Below, in pieces: positions 15,859 through 25,202 of a stretch of DNA of 64,000 bases. Source of the DNA: an uncultured Pseudomonadota bacterium (GTDB taxonomy: Bacteria > Myxococcota_A > UBA796 > SXON01). The number at the start of each line of letters is the position of its first letter. The stretch's first letter is position 1. Location: the NCBI GenBank assembly GCA_903875225.1, contig CAIQVJ010000028.1:124001-188000 (forward strand). Direction: 5' to 3'. The position numbers and the translations under genes were made by a program. The notes beneath the pieces are model-generated. The model was not told the DNA's origin. It ran no database searches and was given only the letters and a program-made list of their open reading frames with translations.

Positions 15859-17484
15859 ATGCCCGACTTCACCTTCCAGGACATGTTCCCGCTCGCCCAC
15901 GCCGAGACCCCGTGGAGGTCGCTCGGCACCGATGGCATAGGCGTGGACAGGTTCCGCGGCCAGCCGATCCTCACCGTCGCCCCGGGTGCCCTCACCACGC
16001 TCACGGCCGCTGCGATCCGCGACATCTCGCACCTCCTCCGGCCCGGCCACCTCGCCCAGCTCCGAAAGATCGTCGACGATCCGGAGGCGAGCGGCAACGA
16101 CCGCTTCGTGGCCCGCACGCTGTTGCAGAACGCGAACATCGCCGCCGGCATGGTGCTCCCCGGCTGCCAGGACACCGGCACGGCCATCGTGATCGGCAAG
16201 AAGGGGCAGTCCGTCTGGACCGGCACGGACTCCGGGCCCGCGAACGACGAGGAGGCCATCGCGCGCGGGGTGTACCAGACCTACACCGACACGAACCTGC
16301 GCTACTCCCAGCTCGCCCCGCTCTCGACCTTCGAGGAGGTCAACACGGGCACCAACCTCCCCGCCCAGGTGGACCTGTACGCCGTGCCGGGCGACGAGTA
16401 CAGGTTCCTGTTCATGACCAAGGGCGGCGGGTCTGCCAACAAGACCTTCCTCTTCCAGGAGACCAAGGGCCTCCTGAACCCGTCCTCGCTGATGAAATTC
16501 CTCGACCAGAAGCTGCGTACGCTCGGCACGTCGGCCTGTCCGCCCTACCACCTCGCCATCGTGATCGGCGGCACCTCGGCCGAGATGACGCTCAAGACCG
16601 TGAAGCTGGCGTCCGCCAGGTACCTCGACGGCCTTCCGACCTCGGGAAACAAGGGTGGCCATGCCATCCGCGATCCCGAGCTCGAGGCGCAGGTGCTCAC
16701 GCTCACGCAGCAGATGGGCATCGGCGCCCAGTTCGGCGGCAAGTACTTCTGCCATGACGTGCGGGTGATCCGGCTTCCGCGGCACGGCGCATCCTGCCCC
16801 GTCGGCATCGGCGTGAGCTGCTCGGCCGACCGCCAGGCCCTGGGCAAGATCACCGCACAGGGCGTGTTCCTCGAACAGTTGGAGACCAACCCCGCCCAGT
16901 ACCTCCCCGAGCCGACCGGGATCGCCGACGACGTCGTCCACGTGAGCCTGAACCGGCCGATGGCCGAGATCCGCGCGGACCTCTCCCGCTACCCGATCCG
17001 CACCCGCCTCGCGCTCACGGGCACCCTGGTGGTCGCGCGGGACATCGCCCACGCCAAGTTCCTCGACCGGCTGCAATCCGGTCAAGGGCTCCCTCGCTAC
17101 CTGCTGGACCACCCGGTATACTACGCGGGACCGGCCAAGACGCCGGCCGGGATGCCTTCGGGCAGCTTCGGGCCCACCACCGCCGGTCGGATGGACTCGT
17201 ACGTGGATGCGCTCCAGGCCGCAGGAGGCAGCATGGTGATGCTGGCGAAGGGGAACCGTTCCAAGGCCGTCACGGCAGCCTGCAAGAAATACGGAGGTTT
17301 CTACCTTGGGAGCATCGGTGGCCCCGCCGCCATCCTGGCCAAGGAGAACATCCGCAAGGTGGAGGTGCTCGACTACCCGGAGCTCGGGATGGAGGCGGTG
17401 TGGAAGATCGACGTCGAGGACTTCCCGGCCTTCGTCGTGGTCGACGACAAGGGGAACGACTTCTTCGCGGAGTTCATGGGGTAG
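15859..17484 (+). CDS. fumA: class I (iron-sulfur) fumarate hydratase
   Basis: This encodes 541 residues, close to E. coli FumA. The chosen ATG gives [12 protein letters not shown]; the frame extends back to 15778 but inside the preceding gene. The 4Fe-4S ligands of the class are present at Cys103 (VLPGCQDTG), Cys227 ([15 protein letters not shown]) and Cys321 (GVSCSADR). KFVDRL-type and GPTTAGRMD motifs and the terminal [13 protein letters not shown] also match. It interconverts fumarate and malate in the TCA cycle. It follows the Rossmann protein gene by 37 bp and may be in the same transcript. Confidence 0.95.
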   Translation: MPDFTFQDMFPLAHAETPWRSLGTDGIGVDRFRGQPILTVAPGALTTLTAAAIRDISHLLRPGHLAQLRKIVDDPEASGNDRFVARTLLQNANIAAGMVLPGCQDTGTAIVIGKKGQSVWTGTDSGPANDEEAIARGVYQTYTDTNLRYSQLAPLSTFEEVNTGTNLPAQVDLYAVPGDEYRFLFMTKGGGSANKTFLFQETKGLLNPSSLMKFLDQKLRTLGTSACPPYHLAIVIGGTSAEMTLKTVKLASARYLDGLPTSGNKGGHAIRDPELEAQVLTLTQQMGIGAQFGGKYFCHDVRVIRLPRHGASCPVGIGVSCSADRQALGKITAQGVFLEQLETNPAQYLPEPTGIADDVVHVSLNRPMAEIRADLSRYPIRTRLALTGTLVVARDIAHAKFLDRLQSGQGLPRYLLDHPVYYAGPAKTPAGMPSGSFGPTTAGRMDSYVDALQAAGGSMVMLAKGNRSKAVTAACKKYGGFYLGSIGGPAAILAKENIRKVEVLDYPELGMEAVWKIDVEDFPAFVVVDDKGNDFFAEFMG

Positions 17485-17490
17485 CTCCGA

Positions 17491-17517
17491 CCCCGGCCCC
17501 GCAGGGCCCCACCGGGG
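17491..17517. terminator. GC hairpin between convergent genes
   Basis: CCCCGG pairs with CCGGGG around an inner C/G stem, starting 7 bp after the fumarase stop and ending 13 bp before the stop of the convergent gene. No T run follows, so termination is only a possibility. Confidence 0.35.
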
Positions 17518-17529
17518 ACAGCCCTGGGA

Positions 17530-18534
17530 TCAGCCTGCGATGCGGGCGCACACTGTCAACCTCTCGGAGGGGTAGGCGTAGCCGACGGTGAACGGGTGAT
17601 CGAGCTTGAGCGCCCCGAACGCGCCCTCGGCGACCAGGGCCTCGCACGCGCGCACGAGGATCGGGCGGAAGAAGTGTTCCACGTAGCCGTCGTGTACGCT
17701 CGGGGAGGGCGGGAGCCCGCCCTTCGGGAGCTTGCCGGAGACCGGGAGCTCGAACTCGTGGAACAGGTGCCACCGGTAGAGGCCGACCTCCACCTCGTCG
17801 TGGGCGTCGGGGCGCGTCGCGTCGTCGAAACAGCCGGCGAAGAACTCGTTGTACGGGTCGGCGTCGAAGGCGAAGGCGCACACCCGTGATCCGGGGTGGG
17901 CGCGGCGAAAGGCGGTCACCGCCTTCTTCCCCTGCGCGACGAGCTTCGGGACGAACACCTCGAACTCGGGTGGCCTGGGCGCGGGCAACGGCCTGCCGGC
18001 GGCGATGGCCCGCGCCTTCTTGAGCACGGTGGCGGCGGCCTTCGCCTCCCATTGCGCCGGGTGGCGGGCGATCCACCGCTCCAGCGGGCCCACGGCCGTG
18101 GCGTCCACCACGAGATCGATCGCCGGGATCAGCTGGCTGGCATGGAGCTTCGGCTCGTCCCGATCGAGGAAGCGGAGCAGGTGCGGGAGCGCGCGCCGGT
18201 CACCGACGAAGGCGAGGGTGGCCGCCGCCCCGACGGAGCGCCCGGCTTCCACGCAGGCGAGCAGCGCATCCCGCGTCTCGGCGGAGGGGTCGCGCCCGAG
18301 CGCGTACTCCACCGACGCGAGGAGCCCGTCGTTCTGCAACAGGGGGAGCAGCGCACCCCGCCAGCGCGGATCCCGCCTTTTCGCGCTCGCAAGCTTGAGG
18401 AGCACGGCATTGGCGGAGCGCGGGTCGGCGCTGACAGCGGCCGGGTCGAGGTAGCCGCCGAGCCGATCATAGGCGTCCGGGGCGGCGAGGCGGCGGACGG
18501 CTTCGTCCAGTGAGAGGGCGGGCAGCGGGGTCAT
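17530..18534 (-). CDS. HEAT-like repeat protein of unknown function
   Basis: This encodes 334 residues from the ATG at 18534; a TTG eight codons upstream is an alternative. Residues 1-185 are helical repeats of HEAT type (PLLQNDGLLASVEYALGR, ALPHLLRFLDR). The C-terminal half is a mixed alpha/beta domain containing VCAFAFDADPYNEFFAGCFD and YRWHLFHEFELP, resembling small regulatory or immunity-type domains that I cannot name with certainty. No signal peptide, so probably cytoplasmic. It lies 66 bp downstream of the beta-helix lipoprotein stop on the same strand. Confidence 0.6.
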   Translation of the reverse strand: MTPLPALSLDEAVRRLAAPDAYDRLGGYLDPAAVSADPRSANAVLLKLASAKRRDPRWRGALLPLLQNDGLLASVEYALGRDPSAETRDALLACVEAGRSVGAAATLAFVGDRRALPHLLRFLDRDEPKLHASQLIPAIDLVVDATAVGPLERWIARHPAQWEAKAAATVLKKARAIAAGRPLPAPRPPEFEVFVPKLVAQGKKAVTAFRRAHPGSRVCAFAFDADPYNEFFAGCFDDATRPDAHDEVEVGLYRWHLFHEFELPVSGKLPKGGLPPSPSVHDGYVEHFFRPILVRACEALVAEGAFGALKLDHPFTVGYAYPSERLTVCARIAG

Positions 18535-18600
18535 GGCGGGCTCGGGTACGGGGCGCAAAAGTATCGCGTGCCGCCCGCGACGACGTCCCGTTCGACAGAG

Positions 18601-20163
18601 CTACCAGCGGCCGGCAGACCCGCCATAGGCGCCGATGTCGCTCCGGCTGCCGTCCGCGTCGAGGATCGCGGGGTCCCCCGCGTCGTGCGTGGGAGAGCTC
18701 GTGTGCACGTTGAAGTCGTCGTTCGTCCAGTCGCCGTCGTCGCTCGCGGCCATGAACCGCGGGTCGGAGCTGATGTTGGAGGCGCCGGTGAGGCCGCTGT
18801 AGTCCACCTCGTTGCCGTACACGAGGTTGTAGGTGAACGTGCTGTCGATGCCGTCTTCGGAGTAGGCCCCGACGCCGTGGTTGTACGCGATGATGTTGTT
18901 CACGAACGTGGGGGACGTGCGTCGGTACTGGCACACGCCAGCGCCGAGGTCGGTGTCCGTGACCTCGTTGTACACGATCGTGTTGTTCTCGATCCGCGCC
19001 TCGCCGTAGCTCGCATTGTCCTCGTAGGTGACGATGCCGCCGCCGAACATGCCGGCCGTATTGTCGGAGATGACGTTGGCGATGACCCACGTCTCGATGC
19101 TGCCGCCGATCTGCACGTTGATGCCGCCACCCTGACCGCCCGCGTCCGGATCGTTGTCCACCGCGGCGTTCCCGGAGATCCAGTTGTGGGTGACGATCGC
19201 GTCGGAGTAGGCAAGCCACAGACCGCCGCCATCGCCCGCGGTGTTGTCCACGATCAGGTTGCCCTCGATGTACGGTGACCCACCGCGCACGTCGAGCCCG
19301 CCGCCGTCGGAGCCGTTCTCATCCAGGCCGTAGCCGGCGTCGTTGTCGGAGATCGTGTTGTCGAGGATGGTCGGTGAGGCGTTGTAGAGCCGCAGCCCCC
19401 CCCCGAGGTAGGTCGCGACGTTCGCGACGTTCCCGGTGATGAGGTTGCCCTCGATGGTGGGATCGCTGTCGTGGATCGAGATGCCCGGTCCGTCCGCACC
19501 GCCGCCGTTGGTGATCGTGAAGTCGTAGACCCGCGCGTCGGCCGTCTCCCCTGACTGGAACGTGATCACGCTGGTGATTCCACCGCCGTCGATGACCGTG
19601 CTGCTCGCCCCGGAGAGGCTCTCGAGGTTCACGGGCCAACCGTCGAAGTCCACGTTCTCCACGTACGTCCCGTAGAACGCGCGCGCCTCGTAGCAGCCGC
19701 TGCTCCCCGCGAGGTCGACCGCCTCCTGGATGGTGCCCACCGGGTCGGAGTAGCGACCATCGCCGGCCGCGCCGGGGAATGCGTACACCGGGCAGTAGTC
19801 CTCACAGTCGGCGATGCCGTCGCTGTCGATGTCGTCGTCCGCGTCGGAGTGCCCGTCGCAGTCGTTGTCCTGGCCGTCGCAGAGCTCGGGGGCGCCGGGG
19901 TACACGGTCGCGTCGCTGTCGTCACAGTCGTCGCCGCCCTCGACCTCGGTCACGTGCCCGTCCCCGTCGGCATCGGTCAGCGGTGGCGTGCCGGTGTCGC
20001 TGTCGTGGCCGCCGGTGTCGGTGTCCGAATCCCCGGTGCCCGTGTCATCCGAGCCCACAGGGTCGTTCCCCTCATCCTTCCAGTTCTTCGAGCAGCCGGC
20101 TCCGGCGAGCAGGCTGGGCAGGAGGAGGCAGGGGACCAGCAGCGAGAGGGAGACACGTGACAT
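18601..20163 (-). CDS. beta-helix lipoprotein with MopE-type metal-binding motif
   Basis: This encodes 520 residues. The signal peptide ends in GAGC (Cys24), followed by a Thr/Asp/Gly linker. A MopE-type motif sits at about residues 65-110 (DADGDGH, GDDCDDSD, YPGAPELCDGQDNDCDG). From about 150 to 500 is a right-handed parallel beta-helix, marked by repeating short strands such as EGNLITGN, LDNTISDN, EGNLIVDN and ENNTIVYNE, as in polymorphic outer-membrane and pectate-lyase-like proteins. It is probably a surface-exposed adhesin or carbohydrate-interacting protein. It ends at Trp520. Confidence 0.85.
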   Translation of the reverse strand: MSRVSLSLLVPCLLLPSLLAGAGCSKNWKDEGNDPVGSDDTGTGDSDTDTGGHDSDTGTPPLTDADGDGHVTEVEGGDDCDDSDATVYPGAPELCDGQDNDCDGHSDADDDIDSDGIADCEDYCPVYAFPGAAGDGRYSDPVGTIQEAVDLAGSSGCYEARAFYGTYVENVDFDGWPVNLESLSGASSTVIDGGGITSVITFQSGETADARVYDFTITNGGGADGPGISIHDSDPTIEGNLITGNVANVATYLGGGLRLYNASPTILDNTISDNDAGYGLDENGSDGGGLDVRGGSPYIEGNLIVDNTAGDGGGLWLAYSDAIVTHNWISGNAAVDNDPDAGGQGGGINVQIGGSIETWVIANVISDNTAGMFGGGIVTYEDNASYGEARIENNTIVYNEVTDTDLGAGVCQYRRTSPTFVNNIIAYNHGVGAYSEDGIDSTFTYNLVYGNEVDYSGLTGASNISSDPRFMAASDDGDWTNDDFNVHTSSPTHDAGDPAILDADGSRSDIGAYGGSAGRW

Positions 20164-20197
20164 GGCAAACCCGGAGTGGGGCGCCTCTTACGGATTT

Positions 20198-22801
20198 TCA
20201 AGAAGGTGTCAAGGCGCCGAACCCAAGCTCGCCCACCCGGGCATCGAGCGCAGCCTGCCGCCGGACCCCCTCGCCACGGGTCGCCATAGGCCCTTCGGCC
20301 CATGCGACGGCCAGCGCGGCCTCCACGCGCAGGCGGCCCGGCACCCCGACGCCCGCCAGCAACCGCTCGGCCTCGCCGGTCCACCGCGCGAGCCCCCGCG
20401 CATCGCCCAGGCGAGCCACCACGCGGGTGTACACCGCCCGTGTGAGCGCACCCCACCCCTCCGGGTCCACCGACATCGGCGCGGCCGTCAGGAGGGGCAG
20501 CAGGCGGTCCTGCGCAGCGGTGGCCGCTGTCTTCCGGGCTGCGACGTCCGCCGCGCCCTCTCCCCGGGACGACATCCGCATGCCGAGATCGGCCCGCAAC
20601 ACGTGAGCGATCAGCCGCTCTTCCCTCATGTCCGTGGCGCGCGCAAGGGCCGACGCGTCGGCCAGCGCCGTGGTCGCCTCGGCGAACTGCCCGGCGTCCA
20701 TGTACACCCGTCCGAGGCAGCGCGTGGCGAGGCACTCCAGCGCGCGGTCCCGCTCGGCCTGCGCGATGTCCACGGCGCGCCGAGCCGCCCGAACCGCGTC
20801 CGCCATGTCGCCCGCCATGGCCCGGGCCTCCGCGAGGTTCACGCACGCGAGCAGCAGATGCCCCCGCGCGAGCCCCGCGCTCCCCGGCAGCCCCGCCTCC
20901 GTGACCGCCTGGCTGAACCGGTCGAGCGCGAGCGACAGGTTCCCGAGGTGCAGAGCCGTGGCCCCGGCGCCGATGGCGGCGCGGGCGCGCAGCAGTCCTC
21001 CGGGCGCCCCCGCGAGCACGGCGTCGAACGCATCGGCGGCCCCCGAGAGGTTGCCCACCCGCCAGTAGAGTCGCCCCAGCAGCAACTGGCGGGGCAGGGT
21101 GTCCGGCTGGGCGCTGAGCAGGGCGATCGCCTCGTTCTGCCGCCCCTCCGCGTCGTGCCGATGCGCCTGGGCGAGCAGCGGGTCGGTGTCGTCGGTGTCG
21201 TCGGGCGGCAGGCACGCCACCGCCCGATCCAGCAGGGCGTCGGCATCGGGCACGCGCATCAGGATGGGCTCCCGCAGCGCCTCTGCGAGCAGGCGCCACT
21301 GGCCGCCCTCGGACTGCACCACGACGCCCCGCTCCTCGAGCTCGGCAAGGGCGTCGGCCGGCGGGATCTGGGCGATGCGCGCGAGCAGGTCGGCATCGAG
21401 CGAGCCGGGCACCGCCGCCAGGGCGCCCGCCACGGTGAGCGCCTCCAGATCCAGCCCGTCGAGGAACCGGTCGGCGTTCACCAGCGGCGGTACGTGCCCC
21501 ACCACGAGGGTGTCCCCCTGCGAGCAGGCCCCAACCAACGCGAGAAACAAGCCCGCGTTTCCGCCACTCCAACGGTGCAGCAGGTCCGCGACGCTCGCGA
21601 GCTGCGGGGTGTTCGGCGAGAGCGCGTGCGTGGAGCGCCGCACGTCGGCGAGCGAGAGGGGGTCGAGCTTGATCGTGCGGTCGGGGTGTCGCCAGGGGAA
21701 CGTGCGCGCGGCGCTGAGCACGAGCAGCGCTTCTCCGGCGTTGAGACGTTCGCACGCGGCCTCGAGCGTTCGGGGATCGTCTGCGGTCGTCACCCGGATC
21801 CCGCGACGCTCGCCGGAGTCCCGGGCCACGTCGGCGAGCCACCCGCGACCCGAGAGCGGCGCACCCCGGACCGCGACGAGCAGGCCGACGCCGGAGGCCA
21901 CGACGTCCAGCGCCCGCGCGATCGCATCGATGGCAGGCTGACGACCCGCGAGGGGACGGCCCACCGGGGCAGCCGGGCCGAGCGAAGCTGCCGCCACGTG
22001 CAGGTCGAGGAACCGGTCCGCCGGATCCCGGTTGAGCAGGCGCAGGACGAAGGCCTCGAGATCCGCCGGGATGGTGGGGTCCAGGCTCGACGGCGGCCGG
22101 ATCTGTCCGCCCAGCACGCGTCTCAGGATCTCGGCGGGCTCGCTCGCCTCGATGGGACGCTGGCCCGTGAGCAGGAGGTACAGCGTGGCGCCGAGCCCGT
22201 ACTGATCGGCGCGCGCATCCACGTCGCCCCCGGCGAGCTGCTCCGGTGCGGCCCAGGCCGCCGTGCCGACCAGGGTGCCGGATTGCGTGACCGGATCGTC
22301 CGAGTCCAACTCCGCGACCACGCCAAAGTCGGTGAGCACGACGTGCCCGTCGGGCGCCAGGAGCACGTTGGCGGGCTTGACGTCGCGATGGACCAGCCCC
22401 GCGTCGTGGATGCACGCGAGCGCCTCACACAGGTCGACCGCGAAATCGCGAACCCTCGCAGCGCGTTCGGCCGGGGGTCGCTTGCGCAACGTCATCGCGT
22501 ACTGCGCGAGATCCGGCCCGTCCACGAAGGCCAGCGCCATCCACGGGCGTCCCTCGGCCTCCCCCGCTTCGAGCACCCGCGCGACGCCCGGGTGGTCGAG
22601 GTGTTGCATCACCCGGATCTCCCTGGCGAACCGGGATCGGATGCGGACGCTGCTCGAGTGCAGCCACTTGATCGCGGCCATGTGCCCGAGCTCCCCAACC
22701 GGGACCCGGTCGTCGATGCCGAGCAGCACCGTGGCCATCCCGCCCTGCCCGAGCAAACGATCGATGGTCCAACGACCGATCCGGGGAGGGAGGTCAAACA
22801 T
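20198..22801 (-). CDS. Ser/Thr protein kinase with ATPase/TPR-type regulatory half
   Basis: This encodes 867 residues from the ATG at 22801. The kinase domain (about 8-270) has the Gly loop LLGQGGMATV (16-25), Lys45, HRDVKPAN (138-145), DFG from Asp158 and APEQLAGG. The remainder lacks a membrane segment. Residues 300-520 resemble a degenerate STAND/AAA ATPase (no clear Walker A), and 540-867 are TPR-like helices (GNLSLALDRFSQAVTEAG). It is a cytoplasmic signalling kinase, a class abundant in myxobacteria. The frame continues upstream to 22927 without support. Confidence 0.88.
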   Translation of the reverse strand: MFDLPPRIGRWTIDRLLGQGGMATVLLGIDDRVPVGELGHMAAIKWLHSSSVRIRSRFAREIRVMQHLDHPGVARVLEAGEAEGRPWMALAFVDGPDLAQYAMTLRKRPPAERAARVRDFAVDLCEALACIHDAGLVHRDVKPANVLLAPDGHVVLTDFGVVAELDSDDPVTQSGTLVGTAAWAAPEQLAGGDVDARADQYGLGATLYLLLTGQRPIEASEPAEILRRVLGGQIRPPSSLDPTIPADLEAFVLRLLNRDPADRFLDLHVAAASLGPAAPVGRPLAGRQPAIDAIARALDVVASGVGLLVAVRGAPLSGRGWLADVARDSGERRGIRVTTADDPRTLEAACERLNAGEALLVLSAARTFPWRHPDRTIKLDPLSLADVRRSTHALSPNTPQLASVADLLHRWSGGNAGLFLALVGACSQGDTLVVGHVPPLVNADRFLDGLDLEALTVAGALAAVPGSLDADLLARIAQIPPADALAELEERGVVVQSEGGQWRLLAEALREPILMRVPDADALLDRAVACLPPDDTDDTDPLLAQAHRHDAEGRQNEAIALLSAQPDTLPRQLLLGRLYWRVGNLSGAADAFDAVLAGAPGGLLRARAAIGAGATALHLGNLSLALDRFSQAVTEAGLPGSAGLARGHLLLACVNLAEARAMAGDMADAVRAARRAVDIAQAERDRALECLATRCLGRVYMDAGQFAEATTALADASALARATDMREERLIAHVLRADLGMRMSSRGEGAADVAARKTAATAAQDRLLPLLTAAPMSVDPEGWGALTRAVYTRVVARLGDARGLARWTGEAERLLAGVGVPGRLRVEAALAVAWAEGPMATRGEGVRRQAALDARVGELGFGALTPS

Positions 22802-23007
22802 TGCCCCGTGTGGGTAATCCGAAAAGGGTGCGGCAGCCCCTTGCCGGCAGCCCACCGACCGTTGTCGGACGGGGGTGACAGGGATCTGCCGCTCCGGGAT
22901 GTCGCCATCACCCTCGAACCTTGGCAATTCTGTGGCCCGGGACCTGCGTAGAGCCCGGCCGCACCTGTCGAGGCGCCCATGGCCCCGACCCCAACCCGGA
23001 GCCCCTC

Positions 23008-23421
23008 ATGACCGCCTTTCCCGACCTCACCTGGACCGTCGCCGATCAATCCTTTCGCCTGGTGCCGCCCGCCATGGCGGACGCAGCGCCCGGCGCAACG
23101 CTGGTGCTGCCTGATGGTGGCACCGTCTCCCTCCCCCTGGCGGCGTGGGTCGCCCTGCGAGACGCGCTGCACCTGCTCTCGCCGGCACGCCGGGCTGGTG
23201 GCCCGACGAACCGCGGCAAACCCTGGGACGCCGCCATGGAGGAGCGCATGGCGACCGCGTTCGGCGCAGGCGACGATCCACAGGAGATCGCCCTGGCGCT
23301 CGGGCGCACGCGCGGAGCAGTGCTCGCCCGCCTCGTGCGACTCGGCCTGATGGACGAGGCGACCGCGGGGCTGCGATACCCGGCGCGCCCGGCGCCCCGG
23401 GCGGAGACGCCAGCCTCCTGA
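23008..23421 (+). CDS. small protein with SANT/GcrA-like helix-turn-helix
   Basis: This encodes 137 residues from the ATG at 23008, preceded by GGAG 6 bp upstream. Residues 68-115 (GKPWDAAMEERMATAF, then PQEIALALGRTRGAVLARLV) form a three-helix domain as in GcrA/SANT-type DNA-binding proteins. The first half carries a small beta segment of unknown role. It is probably a DNA-binding regulator. It is divergent from the kinase gene and convergent with the TSUP permease gene, 9 bp between stops. Confidence 0.65.
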   Translation: MTAFPDLTWTVADQSFRLVPPAMADAAPGATLVLPDGGTVSLPLAAWVALRDALHLLSPARRAGGPTNRGKPWDAAMEERMATAFGAGDDPQEIALALGRTRGAVLARLVRLGLMDEATAGLRYPARPAPRAETPAS

Positions 23422-23430
23422 CCGACCCCG

Positions 23431-24213
23431 CTACCCCCAGGCGTCGACGGCCAGCTTGGCGCACAGCCCCAGGCACACCGCCAGCACCACCCAGCGGATG
23501 AAGCCGTCTCCCCCCCGGATGGCCGCGCGCGCTCCGAGGCTCGCACCGGTGAACTGCGCGGCTGCCATCGGCAACGCCACCGACCAGACGACCTGCCCCT
23601 TCCATGCGAACAGGCCCAACGCTGCGAGGTTGGAGGCGAAGTTCACCACCTTCGCGTTGGCCGACCCCGCCTGCATCGAAACACCGAGCAGGAGCACCTG
23701 CCCGATGATCAAGAAGGTGCCCGTGCCCGGCCCGAAGAACCCGTCGTAACAGCCGATCAGCAGGGACAGCCCCACCGCGATCGACCAGCGGGCACGGTCG
23801 GACAGCGCCCTCGGCCGTGGCTTCAGGGGCGGCCGGAACGTGAGGAACACGGCGACCACGACGAGCAACACCATCACCACCGGGCGAAGCACGTCGCTGC
23901 TGATCCACAGCAGCAGCGTGGCACCGCAGAGTGAACCCGCGAAGCCTGCGAGGAAGCTCGAGAAGGCCCGATCCCGCTCCACAAGCCCGGCGCGCCAGTA
24001 GTGCAGCAGCGCCGCACCCGAGCCCCACACCGCCTGGCCCTTGTTGGTGCCGAACGCCATGTGCACCGGCAACGGGGTGGCCAGCAGCACCGGCACCGTC
24101 ACCAGTCCCCCGCCGCCCGCGATGGCATCGACAAAACCCGCGGAGAGCGCCGCCACCAGCAGGCCGACCACCATCCAAGGGGTGAGCCCTGCGGCGGCCC
24201 AGCCACCGATCAC
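23431..24213 (-). CDS. TSUP (TauE/SafE) family membrane permease
   Basis: This encodes 260 residues from a GTG at 24213 that overlaps the TGA of the lipid kinase gene (GTGA). Eight or so hydrophobic segments are visible. Family motifs are GFVDAIAGGGGLVTVP (about 25-40), AFGTNKGQ, and in the second repeat GCYDGFFGPGTGTFL and ASNLAAL. TSUP proteins export or import small organic anions such as sulfite, sulfoacetate or taurine. It is the last gene of the kinase/UbiA/lipid-kinase cluster. The longer frame reaching 24582 runs inside the upstream gene. Confidence 0.87.
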   Translation of the reverse strand: MIGGWAAAGLTPWMVVGLLVAALSAGFVDAIAGGGGLVTVPVLLATPLPVHMAFGTNKGQAVWGSGAALLHYWRAGLVERDRAFSSFLAGFAGSLCGATLLLWISSDVLRPVVMVLLVVVAVFLTFRPPLKPRPRALSDRARWSIAVGLSLLIGCYDGFFGPGTGTFLIIGQVLLLGVSMQAGSANAKVVNFASNLAALGLFAWKGQVVWSVALPMAAAQFTGASLGARAAIRGGDGFIRWVVLAVCLGLCAKLAVDAWG

Positions 24214-25190
24214 CGTGGCCCGCCGATCCTCGGGGTACCGAGCCGCAGCTCGGGCCCGACGACGACGAGCACCTCCCGTCCGGCACGGTGGAAGTCGCCG
24301 TCGATCATGTAGACCAGGTCGGCATCGCCCGTGAGCTTCAGCGTGCGCGGGAGCCGGTCCACGACCGAGGGATCGTTCATCGCCCAGGCCATCCACACGC
24401 GCGGGAGCTGCAGGATGAAGGCGAGCGCCGAGCACGCGATGCCGACGGCCTGCATGTGACCGGGGTGCGCGAGGCACCGGAAGAACACACGGAAGCCGAA
24501 CCCGATGTCGTCGACAGTCCCCGCGCCGACAGCGAGGTATTCGGTGTGCGGCCACGGCTCCCCGTCGGACTCCACCCTGCACCGGGCGGGCTGCATCAGC
24601 CGCCGGATCGCGGCGCCGTTCACGAAACCCGAGAGGATCCCCCGCCCCAGGATCACGAGCGCCTTGGCCGGAGTGGGTTCGGAGCCCTCGTAGTAGACGT
24701 CCAGGAAGTTCGAGATCAGGCCGTTTCCGAAGAGGAAGCCGTACTGGGGCACCCCGCTGCCGTCGACCCGGAGCACATGGCGACGGGCCACCGGCACGTC
24801 TGCAGCCGTCGGGTAGGCGAGCAGCGCAGCGAGCCAGGCCTCCGCGCTGTGACCGAAGAGCCCCAGCATCCGCCCCCGAACGCCGTAGCCGCCCGAGACC
24901 GTGTTCATGGTGCCCCCGGGCAGCACCTGGACCAGCGGTAGTTCGCGGTGCCCGAGGTGGTTGAGCGCCGCCGTGAGCACCACGTGAACGGTGCCGTCCC
25001 CGCCGTTGATCCCCAACACATCGGGTCCGCCATCCGCGAAGATCGCCGATATGGCGGCGATCAGGCTCGGCTCGTCCCCCGCCGGGTAGACCTCGCCGCG
25101 GTCTCCGAGCATCACCCGGAGCCGGTCGGCGAGTCCCGGGTCCCGCCTGTTCTGGCGGGACTTCGGGTTGGTGATGATGGCTACGCGCAG
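24210..25190 (-). CDS. diacylglycerol kinase-family lipid kinase, probable CTG start
   Basis: The conserved DAGK opening LRVAIITNPKSRQNRR is present only if translation starts at CTG 25190. There is no ATG, GTG or TTG between that codon and 25115, and none upstream before the stop at 25236-25238. AGGAGG sits exactly 6 nt before the CTG. This gives 326 residues, with GINGGDGTVHVVL and LPGGTMNTVS as nucleotide-binding motifs. The C-terminal segment YMIDGDFH also fits. It is between the UbiA gene (stop 10 bp upstream) and the TSUP gene (overlap). It likely phosphorylates a diacylglycerol- or sphingoid-like lipid. Confidence 0.85.
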   Translation of the reverse strand: MRVAIITNPKSRQNRRDPGLADRLRVMLGDRGEVYPAGDEPSLIAAISAIFADGGPDVLGINGGDGTVHVVLTAALNHLGHRELPLVQVLPGGTMNTVSGGYGVRGRMLGLFGHSAEAWLAALLAYPTAADVPVARRHVLRVDGSGVPQYGFLFGNGLISNFLDVYYEGSEPTPAKALVILGRGILSGFVNGAAIRRLMQPARCRVESDGEPWPHTEYLAVGAGTVDDIGFGFRVFFRCLAHPGHMQAVGIACSALAFILQLPRVWMAWAMNDPSVVDRLPRTLKLTGDADLVYMIDGDFHRAGREVLVVVGPELRLGTPRIGGPR

Positions 25191-25196
25191 CGGCGA

Positions 25197-25202
25197 CCTC
25201 CT
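25197..25202 (-). promoter_or_regulatory. AGGAGG ribosome binding site deciding a CTG start
   Basis: A perfect AGGAGG on the minus strand, overlapping the end of the UbiA gene, lies 6 nt from CTG at 25190-25188. No ATG, GTG or TTG codon in the same frame lies between this site and 25115. Confidence 0.7.
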
